A DNA stretch of 49,595 nt, taken from NCBI GenBank assembly GCA_947167135.1, contig CAMVGV010000018.1, positions 1 to 49,595 on the forward strand, read 5' to 3'. A program made the position numbers and the translations under genes. Source of the stretch: an uncultured Lachnospiraceae bacterium. GTDB lineage: Bacteria > Bacillota > Clostridia > Lachnospirales > Lachnospiraceae. The notes beneath the pieces are model-generated. The model ran no database searches. It saw only the letters and a program-made list of their open reading frames with translations, and was not told where the DNA came from. Shown here one piece after another: positions 15,953 through 24,065 of this stretch. Position 1 is the first letter of the stretch; each line of letters opens with the position of its first letter.

Positions 15953-18685
15953 TTATGTCATAGTGAACAGAGCCTCTATACCTTCCCCTGCCACGATATC
16001 CACATTGGTCCTCTCACCCGGGGAGGTAATGACAAAGGCCCGTCCTCTTCCGTTATTAACTATGTCATCCTGTTCACTTTCGTTTATGGCTCCGGCATTC
16101 TCATACAGCTTTATCAGATCTGTCATATCATTGGGCGACAGCGGGAAAATAAAGCTGTACTGACTTGCGTTGATTATCGCTGTGGACTTTCTGGCAAGCT
16201 CCTCCGTACCGACGAAATCCTTTATATTCTGTGTGATGACTATCTGCATGCCGTTATATTTTCTGATACGCTTCGCAAGCTGGAACATAAAGTCCAGAGC
16301 TATGGGATACTTGTCATCTATGAATACGTGCGCCTCGTCTATTACTATTATGATCTTCCTGTTGGCGTGGTACATCATATTGTATTCACGGTTCTTTATT
16401 ATCTCATTATCAAGCCACTTCAAAACGAGCAGCATCTGTGCGTTTGCTATGGTACCGTTCTTATTTGCAAGAAGGGACTGGAAATCAAAAACCACAAAGT
16501 TCTCCTCAGTGGTTATGGTTGCTTCGCCGTTCCAAAGGGTAGAGTCCCTTCCCCCCTCCGCAAACTTGGAAATAGAGGCCATAAGGGTTCTGAGGATCGC
16601 CTTGGTATAATCATTATCCGAAAAGCCCGTCTGGAAAGACTCCAGTATATCGTCATACAGATCATTAAAAGTGGGATAATCCGAGGGAGACAGCTTTGAA
16701 AAGTCCGTATCCTGATCGATACCCCGGCTGGTATACATACTGGTTGTAAGGCTGTTTAAAAATTCCAGTGCCTCGGGAGAAAGCCCCGGCAGTATCTGGC
16801 GATAGAATTCCTCCAGGAACTGCAGATGGGTGGAGAAGGTATTCGCCTTTGCATTCTCCTCCGCTTCCTCGCTGTCCTCCTCATCATCCGAAAGAGAGGT
16901 GATGATATGGAAGGGATTCAGCCTCCCCTGGGTTGCGGATCCCACGTCTATGATTTTACCGTGTAATCCGGCCGCCATCTTTGTGTACTCATTCTCCGGA
17001 TCCAGTATGAATATCTTTGAATCCTCGGCAGCCAGCTGTGCGAGTATGCTCTTCGTGGCATAGGATTTACCGGAACCGGACTTTCCTATAATAACGGTAT
17101 TGGAATTTACCCTCTCGGAGTCCCTTCTGAAGAAATTGATGAATACGGGGATCCCCGATGAATCTCCTATATATAGTCCGTCATCGTCGCACAGGCTCTT
17201 ATATACGAAGGGGAATACCGCCGCACAGGAGGTGGAGTGTATGCCCCTCTTATATCTCTCAAAGGCATCATAACCGGAAAGGGATTCGGAAGAATAGGCT
17301 TCAAACTGCTGCATAAACATATCCGTGACCCTGAAGCCTTCTTCGGACAAAGCCTGCCGCACCCTCTTCTTTCTGGAATTCGGATCCGCCTTAGTCTTAT
17401 AAGTACTCTTCTTCTGCTCCGAAAGCTCGTAATCATTTACCTGCAGGAACACGTTTACGTTAAACAACGTCTCATTCTCCCCCTGCATGGAGCGGAGTAC
17501 ATGAGCCAGGGCCTGTATCTGGCTGTCCAGGTCGATTATCCGGCTGGCCTTTCCGGTACTGTTCCTCTGATCCCTGAGTTCTTCAAGAGAGCGGTCGATC
17601 TGTCTTATGCCCTTCCCCCTCTCTATGGGAGACATCTTCATAATAACCTTGGTCCCAACCGTATTGAACATCTCGGCGCCCCAGGAATTGCCCACCAGCA
17701 CCGGGAAATCCCTAAGCCTGAAATTGTGGGTGATCAGGTCGTCATACTGTATCGTTCTGGTCCCTATCTTTATCTCATCCGGCAGGATCCAGTCCAGATA
17801 TTGATCGGGGCTTATCTCCTTCGCCACCCTCTCATCAAAGTTCATACCGTAATTATACTTAAGGAATACGGCAAGCTCGCTCCCCTCCAGCTGGTGGCAC
17901 TCCATATTTACCGAGGCGAAGTCCTGTATGGCGTTTTTTATCTGACTGTCAAGGAACTGCCTGTCCTTATAGATGAACATAAGATAATGAAAGGGCATGT
18001 AGACCTTGTTTCTAAAGTCGATCTCCTGGAGATGTTCTATCCTGTCCTGGATAATACCCACTCTGACGGTAAGCTCATCCTTATTGAAGACACCGTTAAG
18101 ATAGGCCTCCTTCAGCTCCTCCAGCTTTCTCTGTTCGCTTAAAATAAACTCATCGTATACCACGGGCTGATCAAGCTTAACAAGGTTGATGACCTCATCA
18201 TCCGCTGCGGTTCTGAGTATCCCGCCGAAAACACGGTCGATCATATTGTCCTGCCGGATCTGGGTGAAGAACCTGAATTCAACAGACGGTATATTAAGAA
18301 CTACAGCAGAATACTTATCTCCGTACTCTATGTACTTTCCGTCAATACCGGTAAAGGGTGTCACATCCTCTACCGTCAGCTGCTCCCTGTCCTTCTTTTT
18401 CCCCGTGTCCTCCACCTTGCTCCGTTTCACAAAATGTCTCGGCTGCCCAAAAAATCTGAGGCCGAAAAGTACGATCATATAACCCTTTTCATCACCAAGG
18501 GGTATCACAAGAGTAACGGTGATAACCAGCATTATTCCCGCAAAAATCAGCTTAGCCGGCAGATTGGACACAGCGAAGCTTATGGCTATAAGAGCTCCTA
18601 CCGCACCGACGATAACGTCAACTACCTCGACGCCCCGGAAGAGCTCCATCCTTACATTTGTTCTTTTCGGAATAACCCTCATCAT
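15953..18685 (-). CDS. virB4: VirB4/TraE-type T4SS ATPase with N-terminal PrgI/VirB3-like membrane part
   Basis: The 910-residue protein begins with a ~90-residue segment containing two membrane helices (VVDVIVGAVGALIAISFAV and a following hairpin), like the PrgI/VirB3-like part that is fused to VirB4 in many Firmicutes. A VirB4 N-terminal domain follows, then the ATPase domain with Walker A VIIGKSGSGKSYATKS (~530-545) and Walker B IIIVIDEAHVF (~780). VirB4 powers pilus biogenesis and substrate transfer at the inner face of the membrane. It starts three bases after the VirB6-like gene. Residues needed for ATP hydrolysis look intact. Confidence 0.95.
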   Translation of the reverse strand: MMRVIPKRTNVRMELFRGVEVVDVIVGAVGALIAISFAVSNLPAKLIFAGIMLVITVTLVIPLGDEKGYMIVLFGLRFFGQPRHFVKRSKVEDTGKKKDREQLTVEDVTPFTGIDGKYIEYGDKYSAVVLNIPSVEFRFFTQIRQDNMIDRVFGGILRTAADDEVINLVKLDQPVVYDEFILSEQRKLEELKEAYLNGVFNKDELTVRVGIIQDRIEHLQEIDFRNKVYMPFHYLMFIYKDRQFLDSQIKNAIQDFASVNMECHQLEGSELAVFLKYNYGMNFDERVAKEISPDQYLDWILPDEIKIGTRTIQYDDLITHNFRLRDFPVLVGNSWGAEMFNTVGTKVIMKMSPIERGKGIRQIDRSLEELRDQRNSTGKASRIIDLDSQIQALAHVLRSMQGENETLFNVNVFLQVNDYELSEQKKSTYKTKADPNSRKKRVRQALSEEGFRVTDMFMQQFEAYSSESLSGYDAFERYKRGIHSTSCAAVFPFVYKSLCDDDGLYIGDSSGIPVFINFFRRDSERVNSNTVIIGKSGSGKSYATKSILAQLAAEDSKIFILDPENEYTKMAAGLHGKIIDVGSATQGRLNPFHIITSLSDDEEDSEEAEENAKANTFSTHLQFLEEFYRQILPGLSPEALEFLNSLTTSMYTSRGIDQDTDFSKLSPSDYPTFNDLYDDILESFQTGFSDNDYTKAILRTLMASISKFAEGGRDSTLWNGEATITTEENFVVFDFQSLLANKNGTIANAQMLLVLKWLDNEIIKNREYNMMYHANRKIIIVIDEAHVFIDDKYPIALDFMFQLAKRIRKYNGMQIVITQNIKDFVGTEELARKSTAIINASQYSFIFPLSPNDMTDLIKLYENAGAINESEQDDIVNNGRGRAFVITSPGERTNVDIVAGEGIEALFTMT

Positions 18686-18688
18686 ATA

Positions 18689-21109
18689 TTAAAAGGCTCC
18701 GTCATCATCATCATTATCGTAATTAATAAAACCACTGTTAAGCGGATCATCACCACCATCTATGATATCCTGCATGGTCATTTGTCCGCCTCCTAAGCTG
18801 CTGTCTCCGGTATTTCCCACCAGATCCTGCATGGTGCTCCGGCTGCCGCCTCCGCTGCTGCCGGTACTGCTGCCTAAGCCGGAAGAACCCTGATTAACAC
18901 TGCCGTTACCCAGGTTTGCGCTTCCGCTGCTGCTCCGGTTTACGCTTCCGCCGCTGCTCCGGTTCACACTTCCGACACTGCCCCGGTTTACGCTTCCGCT
19001 GCTTCCCCGGTTTACGCTTCCGCTGCTTCCCTGGTTTACGCTTCCGCTGTCAAAGCGCCCGCCATCATCATTTCCGTCGTCTATAAAGGCAGTGTTCAGA
19101 GGATCGTTGTCCTGATTACCGGAAACTATATCCTGCATGGTTTTCTGACCATCGCTGTTGCTGCTGCCCTGATCTGCCTTACCAGCGCCGCTGCTCTTGT
19201 TTACACTTCCGCTGCTACCTTTTCCACCGCTATTGCCTTTCGAAGGAGACTCGCCTCCGGGTTTTCCTCCTCCGGCATTGCTTCCTTTACTCCGGTTTCC
19301 TCCTCTGAAGCTGCCCTGGTCGCCTTCGGAACCCTTTTTGTTTCCGACTCCCTGCAGCATTTCGCTCATCTGTACTCCCTTATTATCTTTTCCTGCATTC
19401 GGCGCTTTCTCATCCTTCTTTCCGCCCTTATCAGCGCCGGTTCCCTTAGGATTATTGTTTATGAGTCCTGCAGCCATTACAGAGGTCTTGACGCTGCTTA
19501 AGGACTGCTGCATGGATGATACGGCACCGCCTCCTCCGATAGCTCCCATGGCGCCGGGCTTACCGCCCGATCCTCCCTGAGGCCGCATTCCGACAAACTG
19601 CCCGAGTGCTCCGAGGGCTCCTCCGGCACCATCTGCGGCGCCTGCTGCTCCGTCGATACCTCCGGGACCGCCGATGCCTCCGGCACCTCCTGCGCCTCCA
19701 CGTCTACCCTGGAATTTGGCGATCTCCATTATTCCCATGCCAATGCCTCCGCCGATCTTCTTGGCTGTGGAGGTTGCCGCCTTCTTTACGAATCCCATCT
19801 CCTTATTGGCAATATACTTACCGACAGCTCCGCCGGCAGCAGCGTAAGCCTGCTCTCCGGAGGCTGCTCCCTGACTCAGGATACCTGTAATAAGAGGTCC
19901 GACATGCTGTACCGCAACGCCGCCTCCCATTGCGAAAAGGAGCATAATGAGATAATCCTGAAGTCTCGCTCCTACAGAATTGGAATTTGAAAAGCTGATA
20001 TTCCCGGCAAAGAGCTGTTCAAGGATCATCAGATATACCCTCATGCCGACTACAGAGCCAAAGCCCTGGAAAAGCTTCCCCAGGAAAAGCTCGAACCACT
20101 TCTTATAATATTCCCCGTCGTCAAAGGGCATCATTGCCACAAAGAAAGGCTCTATGATAAGCAGCACCACGACGTCGAATATCCTGCCTATAAAGACCGC
20201 CAGCACCATACACATGATCACGGTAAAGAAGATACCGCAGCCCAGACTGATAAAGTAGTCAAAACCCCAAAAGGTAAAGGTAAGTCTTGCAACGATCGGA
20301 TTTACAAAGTTTGGAATAAGGAAATGGTCATCCTCATAATAAAACTTTGCCCTGTATTTATCCGTAAGAGATGCCTTGGAAGGCCCGTCGGCGTAGCTGA
20401 CATTATATTCGGCTCCGTCTTTTGTGATCGACGTGTCGATAGCATCAAGGGAAGATATGCAGAAGATTATCCTCGCTATACTTGTCTTTCCCTCTCCCTC
20501 GGTCAGACCCCTGTCTATGGTGGTAAGAATAGCCTGTGAAAGGAGGATCAGAGCCACCGCGGTAAACGGCGCCAGCACGAGATACAGGAGTGACTTTGCT
20601 GTCATCTTCAGAACGTGGGTAACCGGCTTACTCTGCTCTCCCCCAAGCTCCAGGATGGTTTTGGCTGTCGCCAGGATCGCCATGGCAAAGCAGAGCCAGA
20701 ATCCGACGATTATCATCACAATAATGGCATTCTGCACAGCCTTCTGCTGAAAGACCGCGAAAAGTATGGGAACTCCACGGCCGGTAACCGCTCTGGTGCC
20801 TCCTCCTGCCCTCAAATAAACAGGACTTAGCCCGCTCACTATATTGAAGCAGTCCTCTATACAATCAAGAAGGAGCAGTATCGCCGACTGAAGAGCAAAC
20901 CACTTTGCGTAGAACCAGTCGAGGAAAATACTTATAATCTCCCCGAAAAGCGAATTAAGGACAGCATTTAAGGCAATAGAAATACCATTGGCCAGGTATG
21001 TAAAGCCCGTGGAGATACAACTGCTCACAAACTCCCATACCGGATCCAGAATGTTTTTATATATGTAATCATATACATCCTGTAAACCCCAAAGCTGAAC
21101 TATTTCCAT
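18689..21109 (-). CDS. VirB6/TrbL-like polytopic channel protein with long Gly/Ser repeat tail
   Basis: Residues 1-~440 contain about seven to eight membrane helices and an extracellular loop, the profile of VirB6/TrbL proteins that form the T4SS channel. Residues ~470-806 are a cytoplasmic Gly/Ser/Asn-rich tail with GSVN(R/Q) repeats (~688-745). Three copies of a short motif, TMQD(I/L)(V/I), lie at ~658, ~760 and ~779; the first and last are followed by DPLN-(T/S)-(A/G)-F-I and an acidic run. Start ATG 21109 follows AGGGGTA. The repeated motif suggests a docking site for a partner. A second VirB6-like gene lies directly upstream. Confidence 0.85.
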   Translation of the reverse strand: MEIVQLWGLQDVYDYIYKNILDPVWEFVSSCISTGFTYLANGISIALNAVLNSLFGEIISIFLDWFYAKWFALQSAILLLLDCIEDCFNIVSGLSPVYLRAGGGTRAVTGRGVPILFAVFQQKAVQNAIIVMIIVGFWLCFAMAILATAKTILELGGEQSKPVTHVLKMTAKSLLYLVLAPFTAVALILLSQAILTTIDRGLTEGEGKTSIARIIFCISSLDAIDTSITKDGAEYNVSYADGPSKASLTDKYRAKFYYEDDHFLIPNFVNPIVARLTFTFWGFDYFISLGCGIFFTVIMCMVLAVFIGRIFDVVVLLIIEPFFVAMMPFDDGEYYKKWFELFLGKLFQGFGSVVGMRVYLMILEQLFAGNISFSNSNSVGARLQDYLIMLLFAMGGGVAVQHVGPLITGILSQGAASGEQAYAAAGGAVGKYIANKEMGFVKKAATSTAKKIGGGIGMGIMEIAKFQGRRGGAGGAGGIGGPGGIDGAAGAADGAGGALGALGQFVGMRPQGGSGGKPGAMGAIGGGGAVSSMQQSLSSVKTSVMAAGLINNNPKGTGADKGGKKDEKAPNAGKDNKGVQMSEMLQGVGNKKGSEGDQGSFRGGNRSKGSNAGGGKPGGESPSKGNSGGKGSSGSVNKSSGAGKADQGSSNSDGQKTMQDIVSGNQDNDPLNTAFIDDGNDDGGRFDSGSVNQGSSGSVNRGSSGSVNRGSVGSVNRSSGGSVNRSSSGSANLGNGSVNQGSSGLGSSTGSSGGGSRSTMQDLVGNTGDSSLGGGQMTMQDIIDGGDDPLNSGFINYDNDDDDGAF

Positions 21110-21136
21110 TTATCTACCCCTGATCATTCCCTTTAT

Positions 21137-21167
21137 GTCATTCTGAGGGCGAAGCCCGAAGAATCTT
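21137..21167 (+). repeat. Single GTCATTCTGAG-type dispersed repeat
   Basis: One copy (GTCATTCTGAGGGCGAAGCC followed by CGAAGAATCTT) sits in the 81-nt gap between the two VirB6-like genes. It has the same sequence family as the clusters at 14989, 29743 and 49327. Its centre GGGC-GAA-GCCC can fold into a small hairpin. Confidence 0.8.
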
Positions 21168-21190
21168 TCACAGAATCTCCTTTAGATTAT

Positions 21191-22435
21191 TCATTCCTTA
21201 CTGTTTTTATTCATATTGGCAAGAGCGCCGCCCAGGGCTTCCCCTGCCTTGGAAGCGCCTCCGGTTGCATATGCTGCCGCCGCAGATGCGGCCTTCTTTG
21301 TTGCGTCCCCGGCCATCTTTGCCAGGAATTGCGACTGCTTCAGAAGCCCTACCGTTTCAGGGCTGAATATCTCCAGGATGAGATACTGGCTCTGCCAGGC
21401 TCCTACCAGTCCGAACCCGGTTATGGCAAGCTTCAATATCCATCCCGTAAAGGGATTGAATTCACTGCCGAAGCTTATATCCCCCGAAATCCCGATGTTT
21501 ACGAGGAGAATATTATATACCCTCATTACCAGAAGAGGTCCGAAGGTGGCAAAGGAAAATCCCACGAAGAGCCTTCTCCAGCTCTTGAATTTCTCTCCCC
21601 CGTCCAGTGGTATCATTGATACGAACCAGGGACTCGTAAGGAAGAGGATCGCAAGCATAAGCGCCCTCATGACCGCCTGCATAACTATGGTTATCATCAC
21701 CACGATCATAAATATCACGACCACATATGCATATAAATAATTTATATCTCTCCATTTTATATAGCTTCTGCTGGAGAGCTTTGAGAACATCCTGCCGGTT
21801 GAACATATCTTTCTCCCCGCCTCCGACTTCCAGTTGTCCCCTACTATCAGAACAAAAACTATGTCTGTGATCCTCTGGTCCTGGAACTCTCCCGCAGTCT
21901 GTGCGATTATCCTCGTAATGGCGCCTGCAAGCTTCATCACAGCAATACAGGCCGTAGGGATGAGAAGGAAGGTGAGAATTGCCTGGAAAGCCTGCCGCAG
22001 AACCGCAGTAACCGGCCTTCTCAGCTCACTTATACCCTCTCCCATGGACTTTATCACCGCAATGATAGTGAAGAAGAAACACAAAACGGTTGCAGCCAGC
22101 ATAAAATACCAGTAGGCATTCTGCACCGGACTCCCGATAAATACGGCGGTCATAAAGTCCTCCTGTCCGAGAACATTACCCGCAGTATCGTTCACATACA
22201 CGATCTGGGTTCCGGAAAATACATCAAAGGCCTGCTCCAGCACCCATACCAGATCCAGCAGCAGAATCAGAAAGAAATAGGCCTGCGTGTACAGGTACTC
22301 CCTTAATAGCTGTATCGCAAGTCCCTGAACCGACCAGAACACCCCTTTAATGATGTCCACGATCTGGTTTTCCACTATGAAATCCATGAGTGCATTCATC
22401 ATGGAATTGAAGCTTAAGATTGTGGGATAGAACAA
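21191..22435 (-). CDS. Second VirB6-like polytopic membrane protein
   Basis: The 414-residue protein has about six to seven membrane helices, including a long hydrophobic pair (YAYVVVIFMIVVMITIVMQA) and an Ala/Gly-rich C-terminus (KKAASAAAAYATGGASK). The layout matches the membrane half of the 806-residue neighbour and the paired VirB6-like proteins seen in Clostridia conjugation modules. The start is TTG 22435, with AAGG within reach; an internal ATG (22402) lacks a site. It follows the 541-residue gene without a gap. Probably part of the translocation channel. Confidence 0.82.
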   Translation of the reverse strand: MFYPTILSFNSMMNALMDFIVENQIVDIIKGVFWSVQGLAIQLLREYLYTQAYFFLILLLDLVWVLEQAFDVFSGTQIVYVNDTAGNVLGQEDFMTAVFIGSPVQNAYWYFMLAATVLCFFFTIIAVIKSMGEGISELRRPVTAVLRQAFQAILTFLLIPTACIAVMKLAGAITRIIAQTAGEFQDQRITDIVFVLIVGDNWKSEAGRKICSTGRMFSKLSSRSYIKWRDINYLYAYVVVIFMIVVMITIVMQAVMRALMLAILFLTSPWFVSMIPLDGGEKFKSWRRLFVGFSFATFGPLLVMRVYNILLVNIGISGDISFGSEFNPFTGWILKLAITGFGLVGAWQSQYLILEIFSPETVGLLKQSQFLAKMAGDATKKAASAAAAYATGGASKAGEALGGALANMNKNSKE

Positions 22436-22436
22436 G

Positions 22437-24062
22437 CTATACTACCTTCACTTTCTTTTTCATCCTTACAAGGTAAATTATCACACCCGCTATAAGAGCC
22501 ACCACTGCGATAATGGCTATCACTGCCGCTGCATTGATACGGTAGTTCACGGTAAACTCCGACTCGGTATAGTTTCCCGCGTTATCATAGACATATAGCG
22601 TGTACTTACCGGGTTTGGTAACAGTCTGCAAAAGCTCAGGATCACTTACGAGCTCGTCTCCTTTGTAAAGAACGGCTCGTGAAACATCATTGCTAAGATA
22701 GCTGATAGTTGCCTCATTCGGCTGCACTCCGACCGATACAACAGGCTGAACAGTGTCCAGGGTGAAGTATATATCCCTGCTTCCGGCATCATCCTCCAGA
22801 GTAAGCTCGTACTCTCCGTCCGAAGCAAGATAAACGGTATCCCTGCTTATGAAGGCTTCCTCATGGCTTAAATCCAGGCCGTTACAACGTACATTCCTTA
22901 TGGCCATACCGTCCGGAGCGGTGATAATACGGAGATCGGAAACCGGTCCGTTCACGATCCGGAACCTTATTGCAGGATTTCCCTTGCTGTACTTCTGGCT
23001 GAAAGCACTGTCTCCTTCCTTGGAAACATATACCTCAAAGCTGCCGGTGGTCTGTATGTATTCTCCCGGGGCAAAATCCTCGAAGGGCTGCCCGTTCATA
23101 TATGCCGTAAAGGTCAGGCCTTCCGCTTCCTGAACAAGCACTCCCTCATTGCTGATACCCCCGTTTGGAACGTTGCTGTAGAAGAAATCCCCGGTTCGGA
23201 GTGTGTTCCGGTAGTAGCCCATATCGCTGTCGTACTCACTCTTCAGCTCTTCTTCCTCGGGAGGTGCAGTCTCTTTCGGCTCCTCCGGTTCCTCCTCTGT
23301 AAGGTTCTCGAATTCGCTTTCGTCGTATTCAAAGTCATCCGGAAGCATATCCTCAGGCAGATACTCCGGGCTCTCGGTCAGTTCGTTTGCGGAGACCTCT
23401 TCCTCTGTGGCTCCCTCTCCGACTACTCCCGCGACTCCGGGAGAATATTGTATCCTGAAGCGGAACTTTGCCCTGAGGTATGTCTGTGAAGCAAAATTCT
23501 TTACATCTTCTCCATTTGATACTATATAGAAGTTCAGGACATAGCTGCCCTCCCTGTCCAAAACCTGCTTTGAAGCAAAGGCCATGTCGGATCCGTCTTT
23601 TTTCAGAGAAACCCCGACGCCCTTTGGCACATCTATCACAACCGGCCTGTTGGTGACTCCGCCGTTTTTTACATTCGTATATATGGTGTAATCTTCTCCC
23701 AGCTTCTCCTCATACACCTTGTAATCTTCGTGGTAAAGCTCATCCAGCGATGCTTCTTCAACGGAAGGTCCTATGGGTTCCGTTTCCATCCTTTCCATTA
23801 TCTGCTCCATCGTCACCGTGGAGGATGACGACGTGGTGGATGATGAACTGGAAGAACTGCTGGACGAAGATGAATCTCCGTAGATAGCTCTCAACGCATC
23901 ATATAAGCTCTGCCCCGTACCGGAAGAAGACGATGTAGTTGATGATGATGACTCTTCGTCAGCCCTTATCTCTACAGAGTTCGCGAATACAGCAAGAAAC
24001 AGTATCCACAGTGACAGCAGTGATACCGTTGCGTATCCAAGTAACCTTTTAAGTCTCTCCAT
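22437..24062 (-). CDS. Signal-anchored, Ser-rich extracellular Ig-like membrane protein
   Basis: The 541-residue protein has a signal peptide or anchor (to ~32), then a Ser/Thr-rich low-complexity stretch (~37-90). Two related extracellular domains follow, marked TNVKNGGVTNRPVVIDVPKG and SNVPNGGISNEGVLV, with an acidic linker between. An Ig-like domain ends in YVYDNAGNYTESEFTVNY, followed by a membrane helix (~512-533) and a basic tail (RMKKKVKVV). ATG 24062 lies four bases after the VirD4 stop. It shares its design with the 327-residue protein at 13322. Likely a surface-exposed T4SS-associated subunit; no family name can be given. Confidence 0.78.
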   Translation of the reverse strand: MERLKRLLGYATVSLLSLWILFLAVFANSVEIRADEESSSSTTSSSSGTGQSLYDALRAIYGDSSSSSSSSSSSSTTSSSSTVTMEQIMERMETEPIGPSVEEASLDELYHEDYKVYEEKLGEDYTIYTNVKNGGVTNRPVVIDVPKGVGVSLKKDGSDMAFASKQVLDREGSYVLNFYIVSNGEDVKNFASQTYLRAKFRFRIQYSPGVAGVVGEGATEEEVSANELTESPEYLPEDMLPDDFEYDESEFENLTEEEPEEPKETAPPEEEELKSEYDSDMGYYRNTLRTGDFFYSNVPNGGISNEGVLVQEAEGLTFTAYMNGQPFEDFAPGEYIQTTGSFEVYVSKEGDSAFSQKYSKGNPAIRFRIVNGPVSDLRIITAPDGMAIRNVRCNGLDLSHEEAFISRDTVYLASDGEYELTLEDDAGSRDIYFTLDTVQPVVSVGVQPNEATISYLSNDVSRAVLYKGDELVSDPELLQTVTKPGKYTLYVYDNAGNYTESEFTVNYRINAAAVIAIIAVVALIAGVIIYLVRMKKKVKVV

Positions 24063-24065
24063 TTA

